33,012 bases of DNA from Lachnospiraceae bacterium UBA7179 (GTDB lineage Bacteria > Bacillota > Clostridia > Lachnospirales > Lachnospiraceae): the NCBI GenBank assembly GCA_002491195.1, contig DKVL01000035.1:1-33012 (forward strand), read 5' to 3'. Positions 16,187 through 24,565 of the stretch are shown here, in pieces. The position numbers were made by a program, and so were the translations under genes. How positions within the stretch are numbered: position 1 is the first letter of the stretch; every line of letters begins with the position of its first letter. A model generated the notes under the pieces. That model did no database searches and was not told where the DNA came from. It worked only from the letters and a program-made list of their open reading frames with translations.

Positions 16187-16882
16187 TCAAAAATTATGCC
16201 AGTCACGGGGCGCTAAGTTCTCGTCAAATTTTTCATATGCACTGCAGTAAAAATCAAGTCCTCCCCAGCCATCCGAAAATTCCACCACCAACCAGGCGCC
16301 GTCGAATCCAAGCACACCGGGCTCTATGGATTGGATCAGTCCATCAAAATCAAACATTGGAAACAGCTTTTTCGCCAGTGCTTCCACATCCGTCTTTTTC
16401 ACACTGCCATCATTGGGAGCATCGTCAAACTCCTTGCAGAGATCATCAATTACATCAAGTTTCTCATCAGTATAAATCTCTTCAAAATCTTCTTCCGTTT
16501 TATGTTTATATTCCGGCAAGATGGCATTCTCATTTTCCCAGAATGGATAAGCACAATCTACGAAATTTGAAATAAGCTGGTACAAAAAATAATCATTCAG
16601 TTGTTTTCTGTTTTTCTGAACCATCACTTCTTTCTCATTAATATAATCTTCTAATGCTTTTGCGAAAGAATCTCCGTCTCTCGGCACTTTCTCGAAAATT
16701 GGCTTTAACGGGTTCATCCACATGTAATCCTTCTCGTCCAATCCCTCTATCATGTCATCCAAATCATTTTCAATCTGGATCGCTTCATCTTCGAAATCTT
16801 TATTTTCATAAAAACCCGCAAGCCCCATATCGAAGGTTCCCTTTACGAAAAATTTTCCATCACGGCAGATCACTTGCACCAT
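16187..16882 (-). CDS. Acidic protein of unknown function
   Basis: A 231-residue soluble protein, strongly acidic, without signal peptide or membrane segment. I do not recognise the family. The N-terminus (MVQVICRDGKFFVKGTFDMG) looks like a beta-hairpin start, the middle is helical and charged (DEKLDVIDDLCKEFDD), and the C-terminus is beta-rich and aromatic (WLVVEFSDGWGGLDFY). An ATG 7 codons earlier is possible, but AAGGAG lies 6 nt before the ATG at 16882. It follows the isomerase gene on the same strand. The composition recalls cytoplasmic immunity or SMI1-like proteins, but no signature supports that. Confidence 0.8.
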   Translation of the reverse strand: MVQVICRDGKFFVKGTFDMGLAGFYENKDFEDEAIQIENDLDDMIEGLDEKDYMWMNPLKPIFEKVPRDGDSFAKALEDYINEKEVMVQKNRKQLNDYFLYQLISNFVDCAYPFWENENAILPEYKHKTEEDFEEIYTDEKLDVIDDLCKEFDDAPNDGSVKKTDVEALAKKLFPMFDFDGLIQSIEPGVLGFDGAWLVVEFSDGWGGLDFYCSAYEKFDENLAPRDWHNF

Positions 16883-16915
16883 AATAGCTCTCCTTTCCAT
16901 CAAATCGCAATGCCA

Positions 16916-17002
16916 TTATTCAAATTCCACGCTTTCAGAAATTTCTTCCAACTCTTCCATCGAAAAGCCCTGTTCCTTTACAAATTTCGGAAAACTGTCT
17001 GT
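16916..17002 (-). pseudogene. 28-codon in-frame tail after the isomerase stop (possible gene remnant)
   Basis: Directly after the isomerase TAA the same frame stays open for 28 codons and reads TDSFPKFVKEQGFSMEELEE and so on, ending in VEFE and a TAA. The composition is protein-like (helical, Glu-rich), yet there is no start codon with a ribosome binding site. It may be the C-terminus of a lost gene or a former extension of the isomerase. Confidence 0.3.
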
Positions 17003-17839
17003 TTATGCATTATTATAAATATCTGTAATATCATGCAACGCCGCTACCGCGTTGTCCGGTCTGGTGTCCTCAAGTGTGGCATGCATATACGGCTTTTCCT
17101 TCTTCATATAGGGAATGATCCTGTCCCAGTGGCACTGTCCCTGTCCCACGGGAACCGATACCAGCCTGCCATCTTCGATGACAAAATCTTTCACATGCAA
17201 AACAGCAACATCCCTGCCCAAAAGTTCAATCGCCTCATCAATAATCTCATCCTGTTTCTCATAATTATAACTCTCCAGAAGATTGACCGGATCTAAGATA
17301 ATCCGGAGATTGGGGGAATCGATCTCGTCGAGAACACGCCGCGCACGGACAGGATTGCACACGATATGCCGCACTACCGGCTCGATGGCCATGAGCACGC
17401 CCATCTGCTCCGCATACTTTACAACAGGTCTGAGATTCTTGATAAAAATCTGTAAGGACTCCTCGTTCCAACAAGCCTCCTCAAATTTATACTCCACATT
17501 AGGTGCACCGGTCTCTGTGCCGACCACGCCTGCGCCCAGATGCGCCGCAAAACGGATATTTGCCTTATATTTCTCCTGAATCGCTTTCAACTGCGCAGCG
17601 TCAGGATTTGCAAGATTCAGGTAGCAGCCAAGCACTGCGCAGTCAAGCTCATTCTTGTCAAACAGCCGCTTTAAGTACATGGCATATCCAGGTGTGAGCG
17701 CTTCCGGCGCTACAGAATTTTCACTGATCACCTTTGATAACGCCACATGTGCACAGGTAAATCCCTGCTCCTTTACAATCTTCAACCGCTCTTCAATCGG
17801 TGCCTGAACGGCATCGTGTAATCTGATTCCAAACTGCAT
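17003..17839 (-). CDS. Sugar phosphate isomerase/epimerase (xylose isomerase-like TIM barrel)
   Basis: A 278-residue protein of the AP endonuclease 2/xylose isomerase-like TIM-barrel family. The barrel strands carry MQFGIRLHD, CAVLGCYLNLAN, MAIEPVVRHIV, RIILDPVNLL and VAVLHVKDF. The acidic and histidine residues in the EPV, DPVN and HVKD segments are those that bind the divalent metal in related enzymes. The substrate is not readable. Its place after the pectin methylesterase gene (gap 65 nt) suggests a role in sugar or uronate conversion. AGGAGG lies 8 nt before the ATG. No signal peptide is present. Confidence 0.87.
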   Translation of the reverse strand: MQFGIRLHDAVQAPIEERLKIVKEQGFTCAHVALSKVISENSVAPEALTPGYAMYLKRLFDKNELDCAVLGCYLNLANPDAAQLKAIQEKYKANIRFAAHLGAGVVGTETGAPNVEYKFEEACWNEESLQIFIKNLRPVVKYAEQMGVLMAIEPVVRHIVCNPVRARRVLDEIDSPNLRIILDPVNLLESYNYEKQDEIIDEAIELLGRDVAVLHVKDFVIEDGRLVSVPVGQGQCHWDRIIPYMKKEKPYMHATLEDTRPDNAVAALHDITDIYNNA

Positions 17840-17904
17840 TGATTTTTCCTCCTAACACTCATTTTATCCAATTTTCCATCCATGACCCTCCTGCGTGGAC
17901 ACCA

Positions 17905-18861
17905 CTAAAACCCAATCACATTCTCTCTGGTATATTCCGCGGCTTCCTCTTCGGAAAGCATTTTCACAAACGGCGCACGCTCATTGCCGGCTCCGGCTCC
18001 ATAATTGCCATACTCCGCAAAATACATCGTGTCCCACGCTTCCTTGTTGTCCCAGTCATGCCAGCCTTCTTTGCGGATATGTGCCCCGATTTCAGAATTG
18101 ATAATCACACATCTCGCGTAATTTCTCCACGGTCTGCCAAGATAAGCGCTCTCCGGAGGGCAATCGCTCGTAAAGCGGCAGTTCTGAAATACATAGCCGT
18201 ATTTTTGCCCCTCATAAGTTGAGGGAGCTGTCACATAACCGTTTATATCATTTTTTCTCTGTTTCATGAACAGTTCACAATTCTCAAAATAAGCCGTAGC
18301 GCTGCCAAAGATAAAATCGACATTGCCCGCAATATAGCAGTCTTTATACAGATGCCTGCCCATACGCCGCGGCGCAAACTCTTTTGGTCCCTTAAATCCG
18401 CCTGCCTGTTTTTCCTTTTTCGGCAGCGGCGCGGTAAAAAGCGTGTCCTGATGCCCGTCAAACCGGCAGTTCTCAAAAATCAGATGATCTCCGTCCGCAT
18501 ACACTGCAAGCGCCTGACCAACTTTATTCCCCTGTCCTGCCTCATTGCAGAAAGAAATATTGTTCGCATAAAAATCATCCGCATCAATAAAGACACTCGG
18601 TGTCCGGAATGTTCCGCGTTTATCGCCCTCTGGCATGAGATCCAGCGCCCCGTCGGAATAAGTTATCTTCGTCCGCGCTGCATCTGTGCCGAGAAACGAA
18701 ATGTGGTTCTGCTTTATCTCCAGACGCTCTTTGTAAATACCCGGCGCAATCTGTATGACAACCTCACAATCTGTAAACCGCTTTGCAGCCTCAAGTGCAC
18801 TGCCGATGCTGGCAAACTGCTGTTTACCACTGATATCCACGTACAGTTCTTTTTTCTCCAT
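17905..18861 (-). CDS. Pectin methylesterase (CE8), cytoplasmic form
   Basis: A 318-residue carbohydrate esterase of family 8, a parallel beta-helix enzyme that removes methyl groups from pectin or oligogalacturonides. The signatures are intact: GHQDTLF (136-142) with the oxyanion Gln, VDFIFG with the nucleophile Asp182, and YLGRPW with Arg243. The family's first catalytic Asp lies in GHQDT (D139). There is no signal peptide or anchor, so it should act inside the cell on imported oligosaccharides. AAGG lies upstream of the ATG. It belongs to the minus-strand pectin series, between an unknown gene and the isomerase. Confidence 0.93.
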   Translation of the reverse strand: MEKKELYVDISGKQQFASIGSALEAAKRFTDCEVVIQIAPGIYKERLEIKQNHISFLGTDAARTKITYSDGALDLMPEGDKRGTFRTPSVFIDADDFYANNISFCNEAGQGNKVGQALAVYADGDHLIFENCRFDGHQDTLFTAPLPKKEKQAGGFKGPKEFAPRRMGRHLYKDCYIAGNVDFIFGSATAYFENCELFMKQRKNDINGYVTAPSTYEGQKYGYVFQNCRFTSDCPPESAYLGRPWRNYARCVIINSEIGAHIRKEGWHDWDNKEAWDTMYFAEYGNYGAGAGNERAPFVKMLSEEEAAEYTRENVIGF

Positions 18862-18946
18862 AATTCAATGCCTTTCTAAAAAACTCTCTCCTGGAAAAAT
18901 GTCCCTACGCTTTCCAATGCTGCATTTTGATTGCCTTTTGTGACAA

Positions 18947-19681
18947 TCATAGCCAGTCATCTGTAACTCTGGCACACTCCTCTGGCGAAAACAGATATTC
19001 ATTTTGATATATTTCTCTAAGTTCCGCCATCGGCTTTCCCTCCAGCGCGGTCCGCATGTCTTTTTGAAGCAGTGCAATCACCTGACAAAACGTAGGTGTA
19101 CTATAGATTTCCTGGAAACGGCGTTCCTGTACCACAGCTGTACAATTTGGCTCATCATCCATGTCCTCAAAAAAAGGAACTTTTAGATCAGCAATATCAC
19201 TATCCAGCATCTCACTAACGCCATTCCAGTCGATCTCGTGTTCGCTGATTTCATAAAATATGTATGAAACATTGATCAAAAATAAATCATAAGAACCATC
19301 CCAGTTCCAAAAATGTTCCGCCTTAAAATCATAGTACGCCTCGTCCTCGTTCATCTTCTCCGTATGACCTGTCGCAATCTCAATCGAAACTGCATCCACG
19401 CAGTTTGCAAAATGCACAAAATCTGACTGCTCTACCGTTCCCTGCTGATAATCCCACAGTTTTTCCATGATGATATCCAAAATCTTTGGCGCTGGATTAT
19501 CGGGCGCCATCAGACAATAGGAATTCCACCATCTGGTAAATATCAAAAGCTGTGCATTGATTGTAACTTCAAATGGATCATCTGCAAAACTTTCTTGTGC
19601 CATCTTTTGAAAAGCATAGATAAATTCCGATTTTTTCACACCACTCAACGCTGCAAAATCAATATCATATATTTTTTTCAT
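18947..19681 (-). CDS. Protein of unknown function
   Basis: A 244-residue soluble acidic protein with no recognisable domain, signal peptide or membrane helix. It is mostly predicted helical, with aromatic-rich patches (FTRWWNSYCLM, AEHFWNWDGSYDLF, YIFYEISE) and a C-terminal CARVTDDWL. GGAAGG 8 nt before the ATG supports the start. It lies 56 nt after the GH105 gene and 85 nt before the pectin methylesterase. No pectin-related motif is visible, so membership of the pathway rests on position only. Confidence 0.78.
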   Translation of the reverse strand: MKKIYDIDFAALSGVKKSEFIYAFQKMAQESFADDPFEVTINAQLLIFTRWWNSYCLMAPDNPAPKILDIIMEKLWDYQQGTVEQSDFVHFANCVDAVSIEIATGHTEKMNEDEAYYDFKAEHFWNWDGSYDLFLINVSYIFYEISEHEIDWNGVSEMLDSDIADLKVPFFEDMDDEPNCTAVVQERRFQEIYSTPTFCQVIALLQKDMRTALEGKPMAELREIYQNEYLFSPEECARVTDDWL

Positions 19682-19737
19682 TGATACATCCTTCCGAAAA
19701 CCGTTGGCACAACAGCAAACGCAAGCTTATGCGGAAT

Positions 19738-20880
19738 TTAAGCTTTCGCTTCCTCCAGTCTTAATATTTCCGCATAAGCTAGCAGGAATGGAGCAGTTCC
19801 CTTTGCATCATCCTTGACGATTGGCTCTGACATATAGTACTCATACGTCCCGTCCCGTCTTGGATTGTCATTCGGTCCAAGACCTGCCACGAGGCAGATA
19901 CCGCCCAGGCTCATCTCTCCCTCCACTGTAGAGAGGTATGTATCGCAGATTCCCTTGAAAGCCTTTACGCCGTAATCACTGTACTCTTTCGGAAGATAAC
20001 CCAGACGCGCCCCTTTCATCAGGCAGTACGCCATGATCGAGCTTCCGCTCGTCTCCAGATAGTTTTTCTCCCTGCCTGGAAAATTGGGCACCTGATACCA
20101 CATTCCCTCCGGCGACTGGAATTTCAGCATGGAATCAATCAACTCCTGATACATTTTCAGCAAATGGTTGTAATCAGGATATTCTGTGTCCGCAAGCGTC
20201 AATGTATCAAGCAGCGCCATGGAAAACCAGCCAAGCGCCCTGAGCCAGAAATTCTGTGAGAGCCCGGTCTCCTTGTCCGCCCAGAACATCAGCCTCTCGG
20301 AATCATATGCATGATAGTAAAGTCCTGTCTTGGGATCTTTCTGGTTTTTTTCCACATTAAAAAACTGCGTGAAAATATCCTTATAATTTTTCTTTTGATT
20401 AAAACGGTTCTCATACTCCATATAATAAGGCTGTGCCATATACAATCCGTCTAACCAGACCTGATTCGGGTAAATCTTTTTATGCCAGAAATTTCCCTCT
20501 TTCGTGCGGGGCATCTCCACAATCTGCTGATAAATCTTCTCCGTTGCCCTGGCGTATTTTTCCTTGCCAGTCAGATCATACAGTGTAAACAGATTCTTGC
20601 CCTCATTGATATTGTCAAGATTCAACTCGTCCTTATGATAGCCAATGATCGTACCGTCCTCCTGAACGCGGTGGTCAATGTACTTTTCAGCAAACGCAAA
20701 ATACTTTTGATTCTTTGTAACCTTGTAAAGCTCCAGAAGGGACATGATCATACAGCCGTCGATGTAATCCCATGAAGCCTTTTTTCCAGCCCGTATCTTC
20801 TCAATATTCCACACTGGCTCATCCAATGTACTTCGGTCAATCAGTTCATTTACATATTTTTCTACTATTTCAATCGCCAT
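19738..20880 (-). CDS. GH105 unsaturated galacturonyl/rhamnogalacturonyl hydrolase
   Basis: A 380-residue glycoside hydrolase of family 88/105 with an alpha6/alpha6 barrel. It hydrates the unsaturated uronic acid at the non-reducing end of pectin oligosaccharides and releases it. The conserved catalytic Asp is D144 in VWLDGLYMAQPYY, at nearly the same position as D143 of Bacillus YteR. Further family features are SWDYIDGCM near residue 37, QNFWLRALGWFSMALLD and ETSGSSIMAYCLMKG. There is no signal peptide, so it is cytoplasmic. A GTG start 12 codons earlier exists, but AAGGAG precedes the ATG at 20880 by 9 nt. Upstream is the restriction-modification pair. Confidence 0.92.
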   Translation of the reverse strand: MAIEIVEKYVNELIDRSTLDEPVWNIEKIRAGKKASWDYIDGCMIMSLLELYKVTKNQKYFAFAEKYIDHRVQEDGTIIGYHKDELNLDNINEGKNLFTLYDLTGKEKYARATEKIYQQIVEMPRTKEGNFWHKKIYPNQVWLDGLYMAQPYYMEYENRFNQKKNYKDIFTQFFNVEKNQKDPKTGLYYHAYDSERLMFWADKETGLSQNFWLRALGWFSMALLDTLTLADTEYPDYNHLLKMYQELIDSMLKFQSPEGMWYQVPNFPGREKNYLETSGSSIMAYCLMKGARLGYLPKEYSDYGVKAFKGICDTYLSTVEGEMSLGGICLVAGLGPNDNPRRDGTYEYYMSEPIVKDDAKGTAPFLLAYAEILRLEEAKA

Positions 20881-20914
20881 GGCATCTGACTCCTTCCTAT
20901 TACGAAAATGAACC

Positions 20915-20977
20915 ACTCCGCCGCAAGCAGCGGAGTATCCTATCCTAGCTTCTTTTTCCGAAACGCCGCAAGCGGCG
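20915..20977. repeat. Two related GC-rich hairpins in the restriction gene/GH105 gap
   Basis: ACTCCGC/GCGGAGT (20915-20936, loop CGCAAGCA) and CGCCG-CAAG-CGGCG (20964-20977) share the core CGCCGCAAGC and look like diverged copies. They are far more GC-rich than their surroundings. The second could terminate transcription of the restriction gene, which stops at 20999. The first lies in the GH105 leader. Confidence 0.6.
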
Positions 20978-20998
20978 GGGAATTAGACCCGTGATAGA

Positions 20999-21880
20999 TT
21001 AAATATAATCCCAGATATCCTCACACAATAAGTAATCCAACGATTTAATATGCTCTTTTAATAATGCATCTGTTTTCATGACAGGCCGTAAGTCACAATA
21101 ATACACCCCATCCAACGGATTTAGTGCAATCGTGTATGCCTTAAAACGTCCTGTCAAAAAAGTTTGGCCGATTTTATATGCTGGTTCTTTTCCGGCTCTT
21201 TGAACATCATGCAAAAAAATAGCAAAATGTGGTGTATTTGTCTGTGTCAATCGATTATACATCAGCTTATCCAAAAAAATTTTATCAATTCGATCTTTAC
21301 TGGATGTCTTAACCGAGCCGATTGCTACAATTTTTCCACAATCCTTGATCTCAATATCATTTTGATATAACATCATTTCTCCTGAATGTGGTACTTGTAC
21401 ACCTAATGTTTCCGACTCGACTGTCAAACCAAGTTTTTTAATAATCAATTGTATCAATCGTTCGAACAGGTCTCCATTTATTTTTCTGGATGTATTTGTT
21501 TTTGATGATGGTAAAGCATCCAATGCACAACCAATCGTCTGCTGTGTAGTATATATGAAATTGTTCATACACTTACGTCCCGACATGTCATTTTTTATAT
21601 CGAGGATATTCTCTAATGTACTCTCAAAACGATTCGCTATGTTTTCATATGCTGGTAATTTCAAAAACAAATCTCCATTTACAGGACGCGTGATATTGTA
21701 TTCTCCATCTCTCCGATACTGAAAAAAGCGATAATTATTCTCATTTTGGGCAATAATTTCTGCCTGTAATTCTGTTGTCACAAACTCCAAATAGCACTTA
21801 GAAAACTCGATATAATCTCCTATTTTCTCAAACTGCTCTTTTCGAGATACCCAGGACATGATTTCCCATAATGTCTTCAT
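20999..21880 (-). CDS. Type II restriction endonuclease (putative)
   Basis: A 293-residue protein that overlaps the end of the adjacent DNA methyltransferase gene by 4 nt (ATGA), the classic layout of a restriction-modification pair. The second half looks like a PD-(D/E)XK nuclease: E140 in INGDLFERLIQL, D175 in YQNDIEIKD, then after 13 residues a strand IGSVKTSSKDR with K191. The Ser-x-Lys in place of Glu-x-Lys is seen in several type II enzymes. The recognition site cannot be read from the sequence. The gene is visibly AT-rich compared with the pectin genes, which suggests horizontal transfer. Confidence is high for the role by context, moderate for the active-site assignment. Confidence 0.78.
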   Translation of the reverse strand: MKTLWEIMSWVSRKEQFEKIGDYIEFSKCYLEFVTTELQAEIIAQNENNYRFFQYRRDGEYNITRPVNGDLFLKLPAYENIANRFESTLENILDIKNDMSGRKCMNNFIYTTQQTIGCALDALPSSKTNTSRKINGDLFERLIQLIIKKLGLTVESETLGVQVPHSGEMMLYQNDIEIKDCGKIVAIGSVKTSSKDRIDKIFLDKLMYNRLTQTNTPHFAIFLHDVQRAGKEPAYKIGQTFLTGRFKAYTIALNPLDGVYYCDLRPVMKTDALLKEHIKSLDYLLCEDIWDYI

Positions 21881-22788
21881 CTGATTGTCTCCCTCCGGGC
21901 TGCAACAGACCTGTCATATTCAATCCATTCTATTATTGGTTTTTCTTGAACCTGTTTCAATCTGACAGCTGCCCATTCCAAATATTGTTCCATTTGATCA
22001 ATTCCAATAAACTGCCTTTTCAGCTGCTTGGCACATACCGCGGTCGTCCCGCTCCCGACAAAGGGATCCAGCACAATATCATTTTCATCTGAGGAGGCTA
22101 ATATTATTTTTCTCAAAAGTTCTTCTGGTTTTTGCGTTGGATGCGGGGTCTTTTCGCCCATTCCATTACATGTTGTTGGAATCTCTATGACATCTTTTGG
22201 TTTTGCTCCTAACGGATTTGGAACCCAGTCACTCCTTTGCTTTCCGTTTCCATACTGGCTCGTCTCAGCCTGTGGATGCGACGGATATTTCAATGTATGG
22301 GAATTATATGGAATGCGAATCGAATCAATGTTCATTATATGACGGTTTGATTTCCGCAGACACAAAATGCTCTCGTGACTGCGCCCCCAATCATTCCCTA
22401 AATTTGCTTTGTTCTTGTAATGCCAGATGATCCACCTGCAATTGTAAAAATATTTCATCGCAGGATGATGAAGATCCGCCAATATTTCAGAAAATCCACA
22501 GATATACAATGTTCCTGTATCTTTTAATGTACGGCTTGCCTCCTTAATCCACTTTAACGAAAATTTTATATAATCCTCCTGGTTTTTAAAGGTATCCCAC
22601 TCTGCTTTTTTTATGGAGTACGGAGGGTCTGCAAAAATTAAATCAATTGATGAATCTTTAATTTTTCTCAATAACTGCAGGCTGTCACCCAATAATAAAC
22701 ATCCGTTCTCTTCTTCGTAAAAATATTTTGGTATGCCTTTTTTCAATGTAGATTGATATCCTAAGGAAACATTCGTTAAATCTTCCAA
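21877..22788 (-). CDS. DNA adenine-N6 (or cytosine-N4) methyltransferase, beta class, type II
   Basis: A 303-residue site-specific DNA methyltransferase. Catalytic motif IV is FADPPYSIKK (DPPY at 54-57), and the SAM-binding motif I, DPFVGSGTT (241-249), comes after it. This order defines the beta class, as in HinfI- and RsrI-type enzymes. TPHPTQKPEELLRKII (motif X region) is present. It starts at TTG (22788); a stop lies two codons upstream, so no longer start exists. DPPY points to adenine methylation. It is coupled to the restriction gene by a 4-nt overlap and lies 57 nt after the GH28 gene, so the pair interrupts the pectin series. Confidence 0.92.
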   Translation of the reverse strand: MEDLTNVSLGYQSTLKKGIPKYFYEEENGCLLLGDSLQLLRKIKDSSIDLIFADPPYSIKKAEWDTFKNQEDYIKFSLKWIKEASRTLKDTGTLYICGFSEILADLHHPAMKYFYNCRWIIWHYKNKANLGNDWGRSHESILCLRKSNRHIMNIDSIRIPYNSHTLKYPSHPQAETSQYGNGKQRSDWVPNPLGAKPKDVIEIPTTCNGMGEKTPHPTQKPEELLRKIILASSDENDIVLDPFVGSGTTAVCAKQLKRQFIGIDQMEQYLEWAAVRLKQVQEKPIIEWIEYDRSVAARRETIR

Positions 22789-22845
22789 TGCCTAACACGC
22801 TCCTACTCCGCCTATGTTCTCATTCCTGCACTGTCCTGCAAAACC

Positions 22846-24402
22846 CTAATCCTCCCGAAGCACATCAATCCCGTCATGGATCACCGCATCCCCGTTCTGT
22901 CCGGACACAGTCACATTCCGCAGCTCCAGCGTCTCAATATTCTTGGCAAAAATGCCCATATTGGTCTGCTTGTCAACACCGTCCATCATCGCCGGAACGC
23001 CTGCAGTTGGATTTTCCGCAAAAGAGAATGATGCATTCTCATATACGACATGGTGAATCTTCTGCTCTGGAAGTCCATACAGATAAGACGCCGCCGCATG
23101 ACAATTCGTTGCTTTCAGGTTCTTGAACAGAAAATCACCAAGGTATGGTGTTCTCTCATCTACCGGATGAAATTCCTTAGACTGCACATAATCAGAATGT
23201 CCATCTGCATCACAGAAATAGAAAGAATTCATCACCACCGGTGTCATAACATGATCCATAATAATGTTTTCAAACCTGATCCCTGTCACGATCGCGTCCT
23301 TGCCGCGCCCGCGTCTGGTCTTGATGCGAAGTCCTCTGTCCGTATGCAGGAACAGGCAGTTCTCGACATTGAGATTCTTCACACCGCCCGCCATCTCACT
23401 TCCGATCGTGATCGAACCGTGCCCGTCACGCATACAGCACTGTCTGATCGTGAGATTTTCAGAGGGTGTTTTGTACTTTGCACCCATATAAATCTTTCCG
23501 GATTTGATCGCAATGCAATCATCACCAACCGAGAAATAAACACCGATAATATCTACATTTTTGCAGGATTCCGGATCTAATCCATCTGTGTTTGGCGAGT
23601 CCTTTGGTCCGAGAACAGAGATGCCTATAAACTTCAGATTCTCCGAAAAATACGGGTGAATATTCCAAGAAGGACTGTTCTTTACTGTAATCCCGTGAAG
23701 CACGACATTCCTGCATTGATTCAGGAAGATCATTCTTGGACGCCACGCGATGCGCTTCACCTTGGGATTGTCCCACCAGTTTTCGCGGCTCGCACAGCCG
23801 TCGATCGTTCCCTGTCCTGTGATCACAACATTCTCTACATTGATACCTGTGATAATGCCTGCGAACATGTCAAGCGGATCGCCCTCCCAGGTGCCGAGCA
23901 GATACTCTTTTTCCTTGTCAACGCACTCAATTTTACCTGGGAGAATCGGAAATCTGGTCCTGTCTGTAAATGCGGAGAGCGTCGCGTCCTTTCCAATCTC
24001 CAATACCAGATCGCTCTTTAAGAAAAGTGGATAGATCTTGTACACACCCGCCGGAATGTATACTCTTCCCCCTTTCGGGCACGCATTGATGGCACACTGG
24101 ATAAAAAGCGTGTCATCCGTCTCACCGTCACCCTTTGCGCCAAAATCCCTGACATTCAGAGTGACATACTCCTCCGCAGTCGTAACTTTCAAATTTTCAG
24201 ACTCATCCGTCCCGCACTTGATTCTGACATCGTAGGTAGTCGCTGGTTCCAGCCCGAAAACTGTGGCTACATTTCGGTCACTTTTCTCCGCAAGATTTCC
24301 ATTCACATAGATCTCATGCTCCTGCTCAGATGAAAAATAGCCATTTTCCTTAATTTCTACCACAAAGCTTGTGGAAGTTCTGTAGATTACATCGAACTTC
24401 AT
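22846..24402 (-). CDS. GH28 polygalacturonase with N-terminal Fn3-like domain, cytoplasmic
   Basis: A 518-residue glycoside hydrolase of family 28, which hydrolyses alpha-1,4 galacturonic acid bonds. Residues 1-75 look like a fibronectin III-type beta domain. A pectate-lyase-like beta helix starts at VRDFGAKGDGETDD. All four family signatures are intact: NTDG (271-274), GDDC (Asp294/Asp295), GHGS (327-330) and RIKT (359-362). The N-terminal Fn3-like module is typical of exo-acting bacterial enzymes such as PehX. An ATG 24 codons earlier lacks a ribosome binding site, whereas GGAGG is 5 nt before the ATG at 24402. No signal peptide is seen in either version. Confidence 0.93.
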   Translation of the reverse strand: MKFDVIYRTSTSFVVEIKENGYFSSEQEHEIYVNGNLAEKSDRNVATVFGLEPATTYDVRIKCGTDESENLKVTTAEEYVTLNVRDFGAKGDGETDDTLFIQCAINACPKGGRVYIPAGVYKIYPLFLKSDLVLEIGKDATLSAFTDRTRFPILPGKIECVDKEKEYLLGTWEGDPLDMFAGIITGINVENVVITGQGTIDGCASRENWWDNPKVKRIAWRPRMIFLNQCRNVVLHGITVKNSPSWNIHPYFSENLKFIGISVLGPKDSPNTDGLDPESCKNVDIIGVYFSVGDDCIAIKSGKIYMGAKYKTPSENLTIRQCCMRDGHGSITIGSEMAGGVKNLNVENCLFLHTDRGLRIKTRRGRGKDAIVTGIRFENIIMDHVMTPVVMNSFYFCDADGHSDYVQSKEFHPVDERTPYLGDFLFKNLKATNCHAAASYLYGLPEQKIHHVVYENASFSFAENPTAGVPAMMDGVDKQTNMGIFAKNIETLELRNVTVSGQNGDAVIHDGIDVLRED

Positions 24403-24499
24403 CGTATCCTCCATTCTGACAGAACTGTAATTGTGATTTTCGACTGCCGCTGACACAGTTCTGACGCGTATCATAGTTATATAAAAACTGCAATGATTG

Positions 24500-24520
24500 A
24501 GGTATTGCCTGTCAATACCT
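24500..24520. promoter_or_regulatory. Operator-like inverted repeat at the GH28 start site
   Basis: AGGTATTG and CAATACCT (8 bp, perfect) are separated by 5 nt. It begins 5 nt after the candidate -10 box on the minus strand, so it overlaps the predicted transcription start. A repressor bound here would block GH28 transcription. No cognate regulator gene lies in the window. Confidence 0.5.
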
Positions 24521-24524
24521 ATCT

Positions 24525-24530
24525 ATTATA
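24525..24530 (-). promoter_or_regulatory. Candidate -10 box of GH28
   Basis: A perfect TATAAT on the minus strand, 122 nt before the GH28 ATG. No good -35 is found 17 nt upstream, which would fit an activator-dependent or weak promoter. Confidence 0.45.
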
Positions 24531-24565
24531 AGATAACACAAATATAAAAAAATAGCTACCAAAAA

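Noticed and set aside
22788..23126. 112-residue plus-strand open frame over the 3' end of GH28
   Set aside because: Shadow of the GH28 coding sequence; rich in Ser, His, Pro and Arg as expected from a reversed frame.
24403..24474. Longer GH28 start with 24 extra residues
   Set aside because: No Shine-Dalgarno before that ATG, whereas GGAGG precedes the ATG at 24402, and the extra residues do not form a signal peptide.
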